Shown here one piece after another: positions 9,171 to 21,590 of a DNA stretch of 64,000 nt. The first letter of the stretch is position 1. The number at the start of each line of letters is the position of its first letter. The position numbers and the translations under genes were made by a program. The stretch comes from Ilex aquifolium. Its lineage: Eukaryota > Streptophyta > Magnoliopsida > Aquifoliales > Aquifoliaceae. The notes under the pieces were generated by a model. It was given only the letters and a program-made list of their open reading frames with translations. It did no database searches and was not told the origin of the DNA. The stretch is from the NCBI GenBank assembly GCA_951799425.1, contig OX637402.1:33075492-33139491 (forward strand), in the 5' to 3' direction.

Positions 9171-12100
9171 TCAGTTGGGGGCATCCCAACGGCCACCTTC
9201 TGATACTGAACTATTAATCCCCTGCATTGTGCTGTTTAAAAGCTGCATTCCCTCTTCACCCATCTGCTGAACTTCAGCTGGCGATAGGATTCTGATGCAC
9301 CGGACACAGCCAACAAATTCCCTGCATATTCATATAAAATCAAGACCATTGGAGAATAAGTTATCCAACTATTTAGAAATGATTGGTGAAAAAAACCTTC
9401 ACTAGAAAATAGCAGTCAAAGTAAACCCTAGGCAAATAAAATGTTTGACATGCCAAAGACTCGAATGCTGCTACAAGTAATTCTGAAAATCCTTCTGTTT
9501 TACTGTGCATGACAAGATCTAAAATTGTACGTGTCAAACTGTAAGAAATATACAAAGGAGCTCTGAACACACAAATGAAGGTATCCATTGGTCACTTTGC
9601 TGCACATAGGGAACATGATGCAACAGCCCGTGCAGTTTTACCCTCAGCAGAAAAATCACTGTGCATGAATAAATAAATAACTAATGGAACTTACTCCCAA
9701 GGATCATCTCCAACAAGAAGAACATCATTTTCAAAATCCACATACACCAGTTTCCATCCAGAACCTCTTGAGTCGTTGAGCAGCCCCTCAAGTCCAAACA
9801 TCCGTTCAATTTCAGAGCATAGTTCATCATAATTCTTAAAACTCGAGATATCAATTGACCTTCCAACAGATCCTGCCTTCTGTATCTGCCAGTCAATGTG
9901 TGTTCCATCAGACACATATCAGGACAATAAGAAAAAGAATCAGAATTACGAAACAAGATTCAGGTACAAGCAAAGCAGTTCATGGAAAATCAGAACACTA
10001 GTCCATGAAAAACCAAACTGGAGACTAATAGGAACAGAGGCAGGTGGATTCAATCATGTTTAGTAAATGAGTGTTAATTTACCTCGCATTAACTTCAAAA
10101 ACAATATGTAAAAAGAAGACTCGAGGAGCACTTGTTTGTCTGCATTTGAGTGTTTTTCCGTTCACACACTAAGTGACAAACTCAGTTTAGGGTCAATCAA
10201 CAAGACAATGGCTCCAATAATTCATCTAGTGATTGAGATTTTAAAACAATGCACCAATGTCCTAAATCCTCGTCTCCTGAAATAAACCATTATGCTATTT
10301 GCTATACGGCAAGACATGTCTTACCTTTGTGTAGGTTCGCACCCGTGGAGTTACTTGTTGCCATGAGCTGTTCTGCAAAAGGCTGGTGTCATCAAAATCC
10401 ACATTCCTTGAAGATGCACCACCCGAGTTATCAGCAAATTCTTGCACACAGAAAGCCTGAGAGTCTGCTAGGCTGGCTGATGTTATCTGCGACTGAACAT
10501 CTTGGCTTGAACTGAAGTTGCCCACCAGATAATCTGAAGCATTTTGGAAATCGGCATCCTTCAGTGTGCAAAAGTCATCCAATACCGTGCTTGAAACAGA
10601 AGGATCAACCACAGTGCTTCCACCACTACTACCATCAAAGTTAAAACAACTGTATATATCACTTTGACTATGGCTCTCATCTGACAAATCTTTGAAATTA
10701 TTGAACTTAGATATGCCATGAAAGCTAGGTAGGTCTTGCTGAGGTAGTGGAACAAGATGGTTTGATTGGGACAAACACCTCGAATTATTCATCTGATGAT
10801 CCCACATTTCATGGCCTATTGAAGATTCAAGTGATCTAAAAGATCCGGCAAGAGACTGGCTTGTAGAAGAATATGCATTCCATTCAATAGTGTCAGAGTA
10901 TTGAAGTAAACCATTAAGAGTAGCAGATTCTAGTTGTGATGCATCAATTTGTTGAGTGGGAAGGATATTGGCGTCCAACTGTGCCTGTGTAAGCCATGAA
11001 CTTGTCTGCAATTGGGATGAACCATGGTTCTGATCAAGGAATGCCAGCTCATTTATGAGGCTATGTGGAATTATAGGCTTCACACCCAATTTGTCTTCAT
11101 TGCATTGTCCCACACAAGATGTAATCTGGCTTAACTGATCTGCTGCCAGTACAAGTTCTGAGTTATTCATGTCAGTGTTAGTTCCAGATGATGCTTGGTT
11201 TCCAAGTTTGTTTGGAGGTTGCAGTTTCCTTGGTAGATTTGTTTGTAGCGGAAAGTTTGGATTTATTGTATTGGGTCGGTCAACTGGGAATTGAGGATGT
11301 TGTGCACTTTGCGGAGGCATATTTTCTGAGGGCTGAAGCTTCTGCTTGATCACTGGCTGCATCAAAATCTTGGCCTCTTGTGATGGAGCAGCCTTCGAAG
11401 TGGGATCTTGTATAGCAGGTGCAATTTTTCCAGGATGGTCAACACTTTGAGGTTTTATCAGCCTCTTGATTAGTTCTTCTGACCATATGCTTGAAATAGA
11501 GGGATATGCAAGATCCCCATTTAGAATGTCAGGGACACGAATGAAAGGCCTGTTTATCATATTCTCCCAATCAGCTTGTGCCCCTGATACATAGTACAAC
11601 AGACATTCCATGAATATTTTGGAAATTGAAGCGCCTGATGACAGAATAAAGTTTAACTTACCCAAAACAGACTGTAAAGGTCGTTTAAGACCTGAAGTAA
11701 GAGAAGGAAACATGAAGAGACTTTCAGGGGTCTCAATTTCCCAAGGACTAACTCTGTTCTGCTTATCACCAGACCCAGGCTCATCCCACTCCACCTGTTT
11801 GTGAAAAAAGAGAAGAAAATTAAATCCTGAACTATGATAGCAAAAACAGGCTTTGGAAATTATACAACTTTGCTAGATTTTGATCATAAGACCAAGCATT
11901 GAGGTCAAAAGACGGGATTCTGTATAGACACTAGTTCAATTCAAACTTGGCCTTAAATTTCGATCACCTGAAGACTGCGCCACTTGGAACCAGGCCACCT
12001 TGGTGGGTCTAAGTCACTTATGCCAACAATTGTACCCATATATCTGCACAAGGTTCAGAAAGTATCAATCACGTCTCCACATATTTGAGGCGAAAAGCAT

Positions 12101-15100
12101 GTTAGAAATCACACACAAACATACGGGTTGACATCTAAGTAAATTAGTTGAGACCCCCGAGAGAGTCCAAGTTGTTTCGAATTTCTTCATGTTTCTTTGT
12201 GTTTTGTACCATGACTTCAAAAAAAATCCCTAATAACGAAAAGATGTTGCAGAAGCGGAAAGAAGAGGAGATGGCCAAGCAACTCTTGATAGGTAAAGCA
12301 TGCAGTCATGCGGACAAGAAAAGATGGGCTGCATAATACCAAGTTACCTGCGTTTACCCGACTCCTCCGTTTCAAACATCATTCCAAACCTCATACCAAT
12401 TGAGAGTTGGGTTCCATATACGGATTTCCGAAATTTGGCCAAAGGAATGACGAATTCTGAAGGGCACGCCCTACAGAGAAGTGAAAAGCCCAACAAAATT
12501 AGGCAATAAAACAAACTGCTTGATCAATTAGAATCAGCAAAAACAGGTGAAAACATGTGAAAGACATACATACCTTGGATTGTAGAAGATAGTAAATGGA
12601 CTTCGATTTGCAGCGGCATGAGCCGCAGCAGCAAGGACTCCAATGTGCATGCTATCAGCAGATAGAACTGACGATGGCAAAGAAGTTTGCTGACGATTTG
12701 CACGCCTCACACCCAACAATAATTGTGACTTTTCATCCCTATCAAAAAAAAAAAAAACAAAAAAAAATAATATCTTCAGACATGCGAGGTTAAATTAGCT
12801 GGTGCACAAGGAAAACCAGGCTGAGTAGTAGGAATTTATTAATAAAGATACTCCTATCCAACGATGTAAATGATAGACAATTATGTAAATTTGTAGTTGT
12901 GAGGATGGAAGACAATCCTGATAGAAAAAAGACGTGCCACTGAAGAATACTGCTACTGAAAACATTTGGATAAGAGCCAGATCAGCTACTTACAATGATC
13001 ACTATCTAAAATGCCATTTCAAGTATTGGTTCTTAGACAAAAAGCTGCACCATCAGGAATATGAGTGTCTCACTTGTTATGATAAATTCAAAGATCGAAT
13101 AGTCAGTTGTAATTCAATCCGATTTAGGAAATAAGTAAGCATAAGCAAAGAGACACACACAAGATCACATGCCTATATACTTCGGCAGTTACACACACAC
13201 ACTCATAGAAACACACACTGTTTGTATCTGTGTGTACTGTTGAATCCAAGGCTTCGCACTATTTGAAGCTTAAAGAAATATCAAAAAAACTATGAAAGAT
13301 TATGTAAATCTAGAGGAAAAAAGTATATATCTGATAAATACCTGATGAATAGAACAGCATCACCTGCTTTAAGCCTTTTTGCACCCACAAACATACTCCA
13401 GCCAGTTGTAAGCAGGTGCCGTTTCGGCTGCCCTACAGAAAGACGCAAAAGAAAGCATACTTATAAGAGACAAATCAAAGAAAACAAAAGGAAAGGGAAA
13501 AAAATCAAACGTGAAGAACAGTCTTGATTGAATATTTCAGAGTTACAATAATAAAATGAACCCTACACGGGGACACTGAGCATCAAACCATATTATCTCA
13601 ACAAAACAAAATTTGGTCTACAAGACAACAAAAACAATGAACTTGAAAGAAGATATCATAGCATCCTCACCCCGGTATATATGACGAAATGTCCAGGTAT
13701 TATCATGCAAGTCTCGGACAACAAGCTCTTGAGTGGGAGGTTGCATTGAATAATCCTAAGATATAAAGAATCAAAAATGAAGATACTAAAGGATAATCTG
13801 AATACAAGAGTCCATCGCATCGAAGCTAGTAAGGGTATCTCATTCAACAAGATAACAGCCTCACCAATTGCGGAAAGAGCTTTTCTGCTGCCCTACGAGG
13901 AACTGAGAAGCCACCATGTGTACTTGTATCACTTGCAGTCAAAGTTTTGCAGAAAAACTCACTTGGATGTTTACCGGGTTTTAGTCCAAAGTCTGGTATG
14001 GGGAAGATATCCTTTTCCTGCTCAAGAAGCAGATGCAAATTCATAGTTAAGTAAAGATGTCCTATATTAGCAATACCTGCCACAATTTCATTATGATTTA
14101 TTTTTCAACTTATAGGATCTTATTAAGTGATAAGATCAAAAATATTTGATAGTAGCTTAGCTCACAGAGTTCACTGGTTGAAGGCTCATTTGGGCATAGA
14201 TCTCATCTGTATCTTTGTCTGCCTGTCAATCAAAAGAATGGGTAAGACCGTGGAAGATGTTCCTATAAACAAATACATTACGTTAAATGTATGTAGGTTT
14301 TTATCTATACAAAGACGAGGGAAATATCAGTGAAAAGCACATACATGTTGTGTAACATTGTGAACTTGGCACAACAACTGAGATGGGAGATTTGGATAGT
14401 TAGGGATTTGCGAGGTTGCCGTTCTATTTGTGGAAACTGCCACCTGTTATGACAAGTTTAAGAGTCCATTAGCTCTAGGCAACAATATATGAATATTCAC
14501 ACATAACCAAAAGCTCTTGATGGAACAACCAAAAACAAGTCAAAAATTTATTGAATTATAACATACTAGCTTCAAATAAGTAAATAACTTAGACAAACAC
14601 ATCATCAGCAACACAGACAAAAAAATTGCCATTTTTTTTAATCTTCATCAAAGCACACAAGCCAAAATTAAAGTCCACCACAGAAATGATGTACAGGACC
14701 TACAAAATTGATGTTTTTCTGACAGTAAAAAAGTTCATGTGTTGGGATGAGATGCCCTATGCCGAAAATGTATGACTAAAGCTGATGTCTGATAGACATC
14801 GCCCTAGTAACCAGTGGGTAGAAAACAGAAGTCTTACATTTGCAAAACCTCTATTTATTGTCAGTTCTCCCATGTAAAAGACCTATTGCACAAAAGAAGT
14901 AACAAGAACAAATCTCTCTGTTTCCACAATATATATAGATCAAGTGGTGACAAAATACACAGAAACAACAAGAAAAACTACTGATACAAATCTCTTAACT
15001 GGTCAATGCATTCAAGACCATACGGAAAACTGAAAAAATTCATTGGTTTCTAATTCCAGTTCACAGTTGTAGCTAAAAAGTGCCAGCAAAACTGGAAACA

Positions 15101-16768
15101 CAAAGTGGAGATTTAAGAAGTTCTATCTTCTTTTTTAAACATGAGCTGGAAGAAAATGAAGGGAAACAAGCCTATATTAAGATGCGTCAACCTCCAGAAC
15201 AAAGGTCAGCAAGGACTAAATCTAAGAAGGTCATTGCTCATGACTCTTTGCATTATGATAAAATCTTAATATTCCGTTGTGATAGCACAGGTAGTTAGCA
15301 AAATTTTGCCTGTCGTCCTGATGATGCTTGACATGCTCACCAATGCGGATATTCAAAGACTATTCATCTTTGACAAGGAAAACACAGAATGTTAGGTGAT
15401 AAGGGGAGTCCAACCACATAGGCCCCACATACATGTTTTGAAACTCGAACTCATCTGAAAGCTTAAGGATGTGATAGTGAGCCCATTGATAGTGTGTCAA
15501 GACCCTTTCAGCCACACTTGTTATCTCAACAATCTCGCTCAAGTGTGAACCACTAGTCAGGCTTTAACTCCAATTGCGTCTAATCCACCAATTTTTTATG
15601 AACATGTGTCCAAATCAATCTTTACAAAAGCCTGCGTTCAAGAACCAAGCTTTTAATTGCTTATCTCTTCATGAGTCACATCATTACTACTATATTGAGA
15701 GCCCTTGCCCGCTCCCTCCTATATTAAGAGTTGTGTTCACGTGACTTCAATACCAAGAGCCATCATTAATACCAGTACGCTACCCTGTTTTTTGGAATGT
15801 TAGCGTAGGATTGGTAGTCGATGCCACTTGCTGGGACATAAAAGGAGCGCAACCACATACTCAATATACATATTTGAAACTCAAACTCATCTAAAAATCC
15901 AGCTAGTGAACCCACTCGAAATACTGAAACCCTTTCACTTTTTCAATTTCAAATGTGGGATTACCATACATGATCTCTCAACACAAAACCCTATCAAATC
16001 TCTAGATTTGACATGGTTAAAGGATCGGTTAGGACCATTTAATTTAGCAAAACATCTAATATATAATAAATACTAAATCATGGAATTCTTTGAGATTTCA
16101 TCTAATTTCTTCGAGATTTTTAGATCCACAAGTTCATAAAAACAAATTCTAAAAACCAGACACCTCAGTTTATATTGATGAAGCCTGAAATCTTTATACC
16201 CTTTAGTCAACTTTTAAAGTGATTTTAGTGTAAATGTACTTTAAGTGCTCCTACTTTTGGCACCCTTAAATGTTTTACTTATTCTTGAAACTTGAAAGTA
16301 CAGATAAAAACAAATACACTTAAATAGCCGCTTAATATAACAAACCCAGTACATAATTATTGAGTGAAAACAAGATCTCATGGCCAATAATTTTAACTGG
16401 GGGGTTAAAGGTAATAATGAAAAACGAAGAAAACCAACCTGTTCACTGTGTCCTTGTGGGAAGTAATATACGAGGCTTCCCACTTGAGGCAATGTCACCA
16501 GTGGACCAGCGCATGCGTGCCATAGCTCCGAACTTATTGGCTTCCTGACCCCTATAACAGTTTTGCATTATTTGCTTCAATAGAACTAAGATTGAGATAA
16601 AAAAAATAAGTATAGAACTAAGAAATTGAATGAAGAAACAGAACATTATGAAAGAAACTGACCAGAATTCTCCTGCATTTCTTTCAACAACTTCATCTCC
16701 TCGAGCAGAGAATGAGTTCCACCAACCAACCCCCCTAATTTAGGTTTATGATCTTCAACAGAACCCAT
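9171..16768 (-). CDS. ARF5: Auxin response factor 5 / MONOPTEROS orthologue
   Basis: Exons on the minus strand, all in consistent phase, are 16768-16663, 16551-16439, 14443-14345, 14222-14166, 14017-13865, 13755-13671, 13432-13342, 12738-12574, 12470-12348, 12043-11968, 11794-11662, 11583-10325, 9885-9695 and 9321-9171, for 933 residues. [17 protein letters not shown] begins the protein. The DNA-binding B3 domain is about residues 146-248 ([41 protein letters not shown]), flanked by the dimerisation segment. The ARF domain is about 280-360 ([19 protein letters not shown] to VEWDEPG). A Q/S/L-rich middle region, typical of activating ARFs, follows. The PB1 domain is about 820-905 ([20 protein letters not shown], with the acidic [17 protein letters not shown]). 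The C-terminus is [11 protein letters not shown]5 binds TGTCTC/TGTCGG elements and activates vascular and embryo patterning genes once Aux/IAA repressors are degraded. It is a close match to MONOPTEROS, including the conserved VLDDFC and [14 protein letters not shown] stretches. It looks complete and intact. Confidence 0.95.
11584..11661 (-). other. 78-nt in-frame intron in ARF5 (exitron-like)
   Basis: On the minus strand a TTGG|GTAAGT donor ends the exon at 11662, and an ATCAG|GGGC acceptor opens the next at 11583. The intron is 78 nt (26 codons) and has no stop in frame. Spliced, the protein reads [15 protein letters not shown], matching ARF5 relatives. Unspliced, 26 hydrophobic residues (KLNFILSSG...CLLYYVS) are inserted just after the ARF domain. 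Confidence 0.75.
15380..15960. repeat. Diverged direct repeat pair in ARF5 intron 2
   Basis: About 60 bp at 15398-15460 (AGTCCAACCACATAGG, GAAACTCGAACTCATCTG) return about 450 bp later at 15850-15900 (GCGCAACCACATACTC, GAAACTCAAACTCATCTA). Ending blocks (GAGCCCATTGATAGTG / GAACCCACTCGAAATAC) also recur. This suggests an old repeated element in the 2 kb intron 2 (16438-14444). The rest of the intron is AT-rich and shows nothing. Confidence 0.5.
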
Positions 16769-17461
16769 ATGGCCACTCTCTACTTCAAGCTCAAAAACAC
16801 AATCAAAAAACCCATCTTTGCATCAACCAATCAGCGTAAACACATCATTCAGTAATCAACATCCCAAAAAAAGTCTCATCTTCACAGACAAAAAGCACAC
16901 AATTCGTCAAGCCAACCCCTAGAAAACCCAGATTTCTTCAGAAAGACCGGGGAATAACCATTAACCCACCCCAGGAATTACATGTTTCGAAACTAAACAA
17001 TTTCCCATTTGAAGAAATACCACATGCCCTCAACTAAAATGAGGAATAACAACTGATACATACACCTCAAGGAATCACATGTTCTTGGAGAAACTGAGGA
17101 ACAAGCAACGACCCATCTCAGAGAATCTAGTATTGTGCGAGAAAACAATCTAATTGGACAGTCACAGAGAGCGTGCCCCAAAAGTCCAAAACCAACCAAA
17201 CCTGCTAAAAGGTCGTGAAATCTGAGTGGGGGAATTTCTCTATCATCAATAACCCATCAGAGAGCAAAGTAAAGAAACAAAAATAATGGGTCAGGTTTTG
17301 CATCAAAGCACGCGGACCAAAGCATGAGCGGTCATTCATCAAGTGCTTTGTTTGTTTTTACATCTTCACTCTTCACCGTTTCACAAAAGAAACCGACTTT
17401 TCGATGAAAGTGGTCATCATACTGATTCCCCTCTTCCAAGCTCTGAGCCTTTGCCTTTTGT

Positions 17462-17512
17462 CTCTCTCTCGCTATCTCTCCCTATCTCTCTCTCTCTCTC
17501 CCCCCTCTCAAT
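17462..17512. repeat. (CT)n-rich leader tract upstream of ARF5
   Basis: A run of TCTCTC units (GA-rich on the ARF5 strand) lies about 700-740 bp upstream of the ARF5 start. Such tracts are common in plant 5' UTRs, so the transcript may begin in this neighbourhood. The intervening 16769-17460 carries no ORF that extends the protein. Confidence 0.4.
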
Positions 17513-17538
17513 CAACATAAGACCAAAAGTCTCAATCT

Positions 17539-17735
17539 TTTTTTTTTTTTTTTTTTTGTCAGATCAGCCGGTATCCGAAAGTCACATTGGACTCCGACTA
17601 ATCCGGATTCGAGCCGGGTGGGACCACAAGGGCGACAAAACTCTCCCTACCGAACGCAGCTGCGTTCTCAAGACTCAAACCCGAGACATTAGTTAAGTTA
17701 GAACAGTCCCTCACTAACTGATCTAACGCTCGGTG
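17539..17735 (-). mobile_element. SINE family 2 copy upstream of ARF5
   Basis: It begins on the + strand with 19 T (the A-tail of a minus-strand SINE). On the minus strand it ends CCGGATTAGTCGG, ... TTCGGATACCGGCTGATCTGAC then poly-A. The same 3' body occurs at 50150-50227. A B-box-like GGGTTTGAGTCTT lies upstream. It contains TGTCTC (minus strand, 17688-17683), the core auxin response element. Confidence 0.7.
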
Positions 17736-17813
17736 GTAAGTGTCCATCTTTCTCTCTCCATAGTATTACTGTTTGGAGTCTCTCTCTTCTCTTACTGGTT
17801 GCTTGAATACTGG

Positions 17814-17850
17814 AAAGTGTGTGCGTGCTCTTATCCTGCGCACACACTTT
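17814..17850. other. Perfect 12-bp inverted repeat upstream of ARF5
   Basis: AAAGTGTGTGCG at 17814-17825 and its exact reverse complement at 17839-17850 enclose a 13-nt loop. It could form a cruciform, or a hairpin if transcribed. It lies about 1.05 kb upstream of the ARF5 start codon. Confidence 0.85.
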
Positions 17851-20492
17851 CTGTATATTCGTATAGTTGATTCCGTTGCAGCTTTAGACTCTGAGAAAAT
17901 TTAGTATTGAAGAAATAAAAAAGAAAGGTGAAAAAGCAGAGGAACACTATGCCAACACGAAAACTTACTCAAAACTTCAACAATGGACAGGTTCAGAACT
18001 TAAAAACATTCATTTCTCTCTCTGTGTATTTTTTATTTTTTTTTCTTTTAAAATAACCAAAAAAAAAAAAGGAGAGAGACCCTGGAAGGGATGATGTGTA
18101 AAGAGACGTAAAGGGTTGTTTCTTTCCTTTCTGCATTCTCACAAATTCACCACTTTTGGTCATTTTGCTTTTTGATTTTCTGAATATAAAGATGTTAGTC
18201 GGCTGCTTATTGAGATTACTAAATCCTAAAAAGCTTAATACTTAACTTAATCCTAGAATACTCATTTTTTCAATAACAATCCTCTAATGTTCATACAATC
18301 AATCATAAATCAAAAACTAAAAATTCAAACTTTTAAAAAATGTATTAAAAAAAAGAGAGAGAAAGTAATGTATATATATTCTTTTCGGAGTTGCTATAAC
18401 TCTTTTATTTACCACGTTTTTTATTATTTTTATTATAATTATGAGTGTTTTTATTACTGTTCTGGTACTTAAAAATGATAAAAAAAAAATAATTACTACA
18501 ATAGTAGTAAAAAAAATTTACAAATGTGATAAATCACCTATAAAAATAATATTTTTTTTGTACTAAAAAAGTAATAAAAATAGTGATTATAAATGTGATA
18601 AAAATACTCATAAAAGTGATAAATTTTTTAATTATAAAATAACTCATAAAAATTATAAAAATATTATTTAAAATAATAAATTTTGAAAGTATGATATTAA
18701 AAAAAAATTGTCTTGTGTAATGGGACTTTTTTCCCCTTCTCGCAGAATGGTTTAAACCTTTTTCTGAGCTTCCGTGTCTGTCTTTGTCTTAGATTTGACC
18801 ATTCGTCACGCGTGCCGTTCACGACAAATTAATGAGAGGCGCAAGTTAGGCATTGTTACACTTGTCAACACATGGGAAATGCTGACTTCTGGGCCCGGCC
18901 CATTCAACTCGTATCATAAGATAAATTATGGATTAATTACAAAATGTCCCTTCAAGTTTAGATCAAGTTAAAATCAACTCCCTATATTTTGAATTTCAAC
19001 AATAATCCCCTCAAAACTTTGTACATTTTTCAATTAACTCAAATTGTTAGTTTCGACAATAAAAATTAAGAACGCTCTATTTTATTATATAAAAATGTCA
19101 AAACGTTTGTTGAGTCATTCACAATATCCAAACATGCATGATTCACATGTAATGTCTTATTATAATCGATAATTTAATTCATTATGACCATTGAATTGGT
19201 TATGCGTCATAACAAATACTAGTGTCTCTATTAATCCAATAATTATAAATAATTAAATCAATAAATTAGGTTCAAATAACATTGTTCTACTCTCGATTAG
19301 TCGAGATTTTGAGCATTTTTTAGGAATGCTCTTACAAAAGTCACTATAATCATACCCTCAAATAATAAACTCATGATTTTCAATAAAAAAATTGCCCGAA
19401 TTTTACTCAATCGTTTGATTATATGAATCTTGAAAGAGAAAACGATCAATTTACTAACAAATAATTTGACTACATGCCAAAAATTATTTTTATCCACGTC
19501 TCTTTTTTTTCACATTTTACAATGATAATGTAAATTCAAGATGCATTTAATTATCTAAAAATCGTGTTGATTAGATCCATTAAACATTTTTCATAGCTTG
19601 ATCTTCAAATTTTGATATAACACCTCTATTTTCTCATTCGAGCTAAGCTTTGAAGTTTATGAAAATCTTGTTGAGGTTGACAAAGTTTTACAGTCAATTG
19701 GCAACAACCGTCTTGGATCAACCGAACGGAAGAAGCCAATTCTAAAAACCACAAACAGCATAATGACAAAGCTTAACCACCGAGACGACGTCTACAAAGG
19801 TTAACTCCTCCATTGACCCAAATACAAGTCAATTTCAATTCCTTTGTTGTATGTGGACAAAGAATTCGCTTAAGTTGCATTTACAATGTAATATTTTTAT
19901 GTGAGAATAGAATAAAAGTGTGTAAAATTAAATTAAATGTATAATATTATTTCAATATTTAACAATAATTAGGATTAAAATATTAGAGTAGAATTAAAAT
20001 TTTATTTAAATATTTAGATAAAGCAATCATTTTGCTACACTAATAAATTTCTTAAGCTAGGCATACTCGACTTTAGAACTTAAATCTTGAATGAGATCAA
20101 ACACGACCTTGTAATTGAAATTTGACTCCAAACCTCAAATTCAAATCCAAAACTTTGATCTTATACCCAGACCCAATCCCTAATTTCAAACACATACTCA
20201 AATCTCGATCCCCCTGATATGTACAAGATTCAACCCTAGACTAGTAAAGTAGAGGTGAAGATGGAGGTGGTGGTGGTTATAATGGTTGTTGAGAGCCATG
20301 GTGGCGAAAAATGATAGTGGTTGAGAATAGATAATATCACTTTATGTTAAAAAATTATTAATTATTATGGAATTCGACATTCAATAATAATGATAATGGA
20401 TTTTTATTGTTACAAATCAAAATAATCATTACTTAAATTATGATATTTTATTCTCATACTCTATTAGTATAAACTAATGATATAATTATAAC
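17851..20492. other. AT-rich intergenic DNA
   Basis: There is no coding signal, no splice-site architecture around the short ORFs, and no recognised element. Several A/T homopolymers and AT-rich stretches (18240-18720) are present. Confidence 0.5.
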
Positions 20493-20794
20493 TATGACTG
20501 TTAATCAAACTGAGCTACTCGAGTTTGGCTTGAGTTCGGCTCGTTCAAGTTCGGTTCGTTTTCTAAACGAGCCCGAACTTGAACAAGTTTTTAGACTCGT
20601 TTAGAAAAGAAGCCTTACAAGTTTGGCTCAAACTCGACAGGCTTGACTCGTTTATATGCAAATACTCGGGCTCTACTTTTTTTGGCTCGTTCAGGCTCGG
20701 CTTGTTTCCTAAACGAGCCGAATTTGAACAATTTTTTAGGCTCGATTAAGAAACAAGTTTTTCAAGCTCGGCTCGAGCTCGTTCGACTAACAGC
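20493..20794. mobile_element. Dispersed CTCGACTCGTTT-rich repeat, copy 2
   Basis: It is collinear with 5092-5417. The ends CTGTTAATCAAACTGAGC and, inverted, CTGTTAGTCGAACGAGC are imperfect inverted repeats. The 12-bp TATAATTATAAC flanks it on both sides (20481-20492 and 20795-20806), consistent with a target duplication, although that sequence is AT-rich and could recur by chance. Confidence 0.7.
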
Positions 20795-20806
20795 TATAAT
20801 TATAAC

Positions 20807-21415
20807 AATAAATTTTTACTTAAATTTATGATAAGTGAAATTTTTTAGAAAGTGGTGATTTTATTTTAATTTTTTCGAACTGTATAATAATAATATTCAA
20901 TAATAACCAATAATTAAAGATATGACTTTTCCCTTTCATCCAGTAATAACTAATAATAATAATAATAATATTCGACAAAAAGAAAAGTGGGATAAAGCTA
21001 GGAATCGCCAATCTCGCATGTACCACGTGATGATATGCATGGGGACCACAAATATCGCGCATGCAATTGTGGGGGGATGTGGGGAAAACTTATCCAACGG
21101 TCAATATCCAACGCTGAAATCGAGTGGGCACGCGAAGTAGTATATAACTGTAGCACACTGTTCAATAGCTTTGGAACTTAAACTCGCCGTAATCTCAGCA
21201 CAAAATTCCTCCCCTTCATACGATCAATATTCTCTTAGCTCCAATACCGTTTATTGTATCACACGTGTCACACATGCAAATGGCCATTTCTGGCCCCACT
21301 ATACATTTATTGAAAAAAATTATAACTTTTTTTCGGATGCACCAATGAAACTTATCGCTTTAAAACACAATACAATATCATGTTAACGTCAGGTTATTTG
21401 ATTGGTTCATTTTTA
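20807..21415. other. Intergenic, no gene called
   Basis: It contains ACGT-core boxes (CCACGTGA at 21018-21025 and ACACGTGTCAC near 21260) but no adjacent gene that would use them. Short ORFs were rejected. Confidence 0.4.
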
Positions 21416-21590
21416 GAGCAATGCTATGTATCCCAAATTTGTAACCAAAATTTACATCTCAAATGAAGGAGGACCATTGAATCAGTGGGTCCCATTTAAA
21501 GAAGTTGATGGAACCCACTCATCCAACGGCCCCCCTTCATTTGGGATGTAAATTTGGGTTACAAATTTGGGATACATAGTATTTCCCTTA
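21416..21590. mobile_element. MITE family A copy 1
   Basis: Inverted terminal repeats of about 60 bp (ATGCTATGTATCCCAAATTT ... against AAATTTGGGATACATAGTAT) flank a short centre carrying AGTGGGTCCCATTTAAAG. The same sequence occurs at 53808-53953 and 63176-63313. Confidence 0.8.

Noticed and set aside
11610-11804. Plus-strand ORF overlapping ARF5 exon 11
   Set aside because: It is the antisense of a clearly conserved ARF5 exon. Other plus-strand frames over ARF5 (10249, 12148, 12596, 13345, 13777) are shadows for the same reason.
20988-21070. ACGT boxes as possible promoter
   Set aside because: No gene start within reach on either strand.
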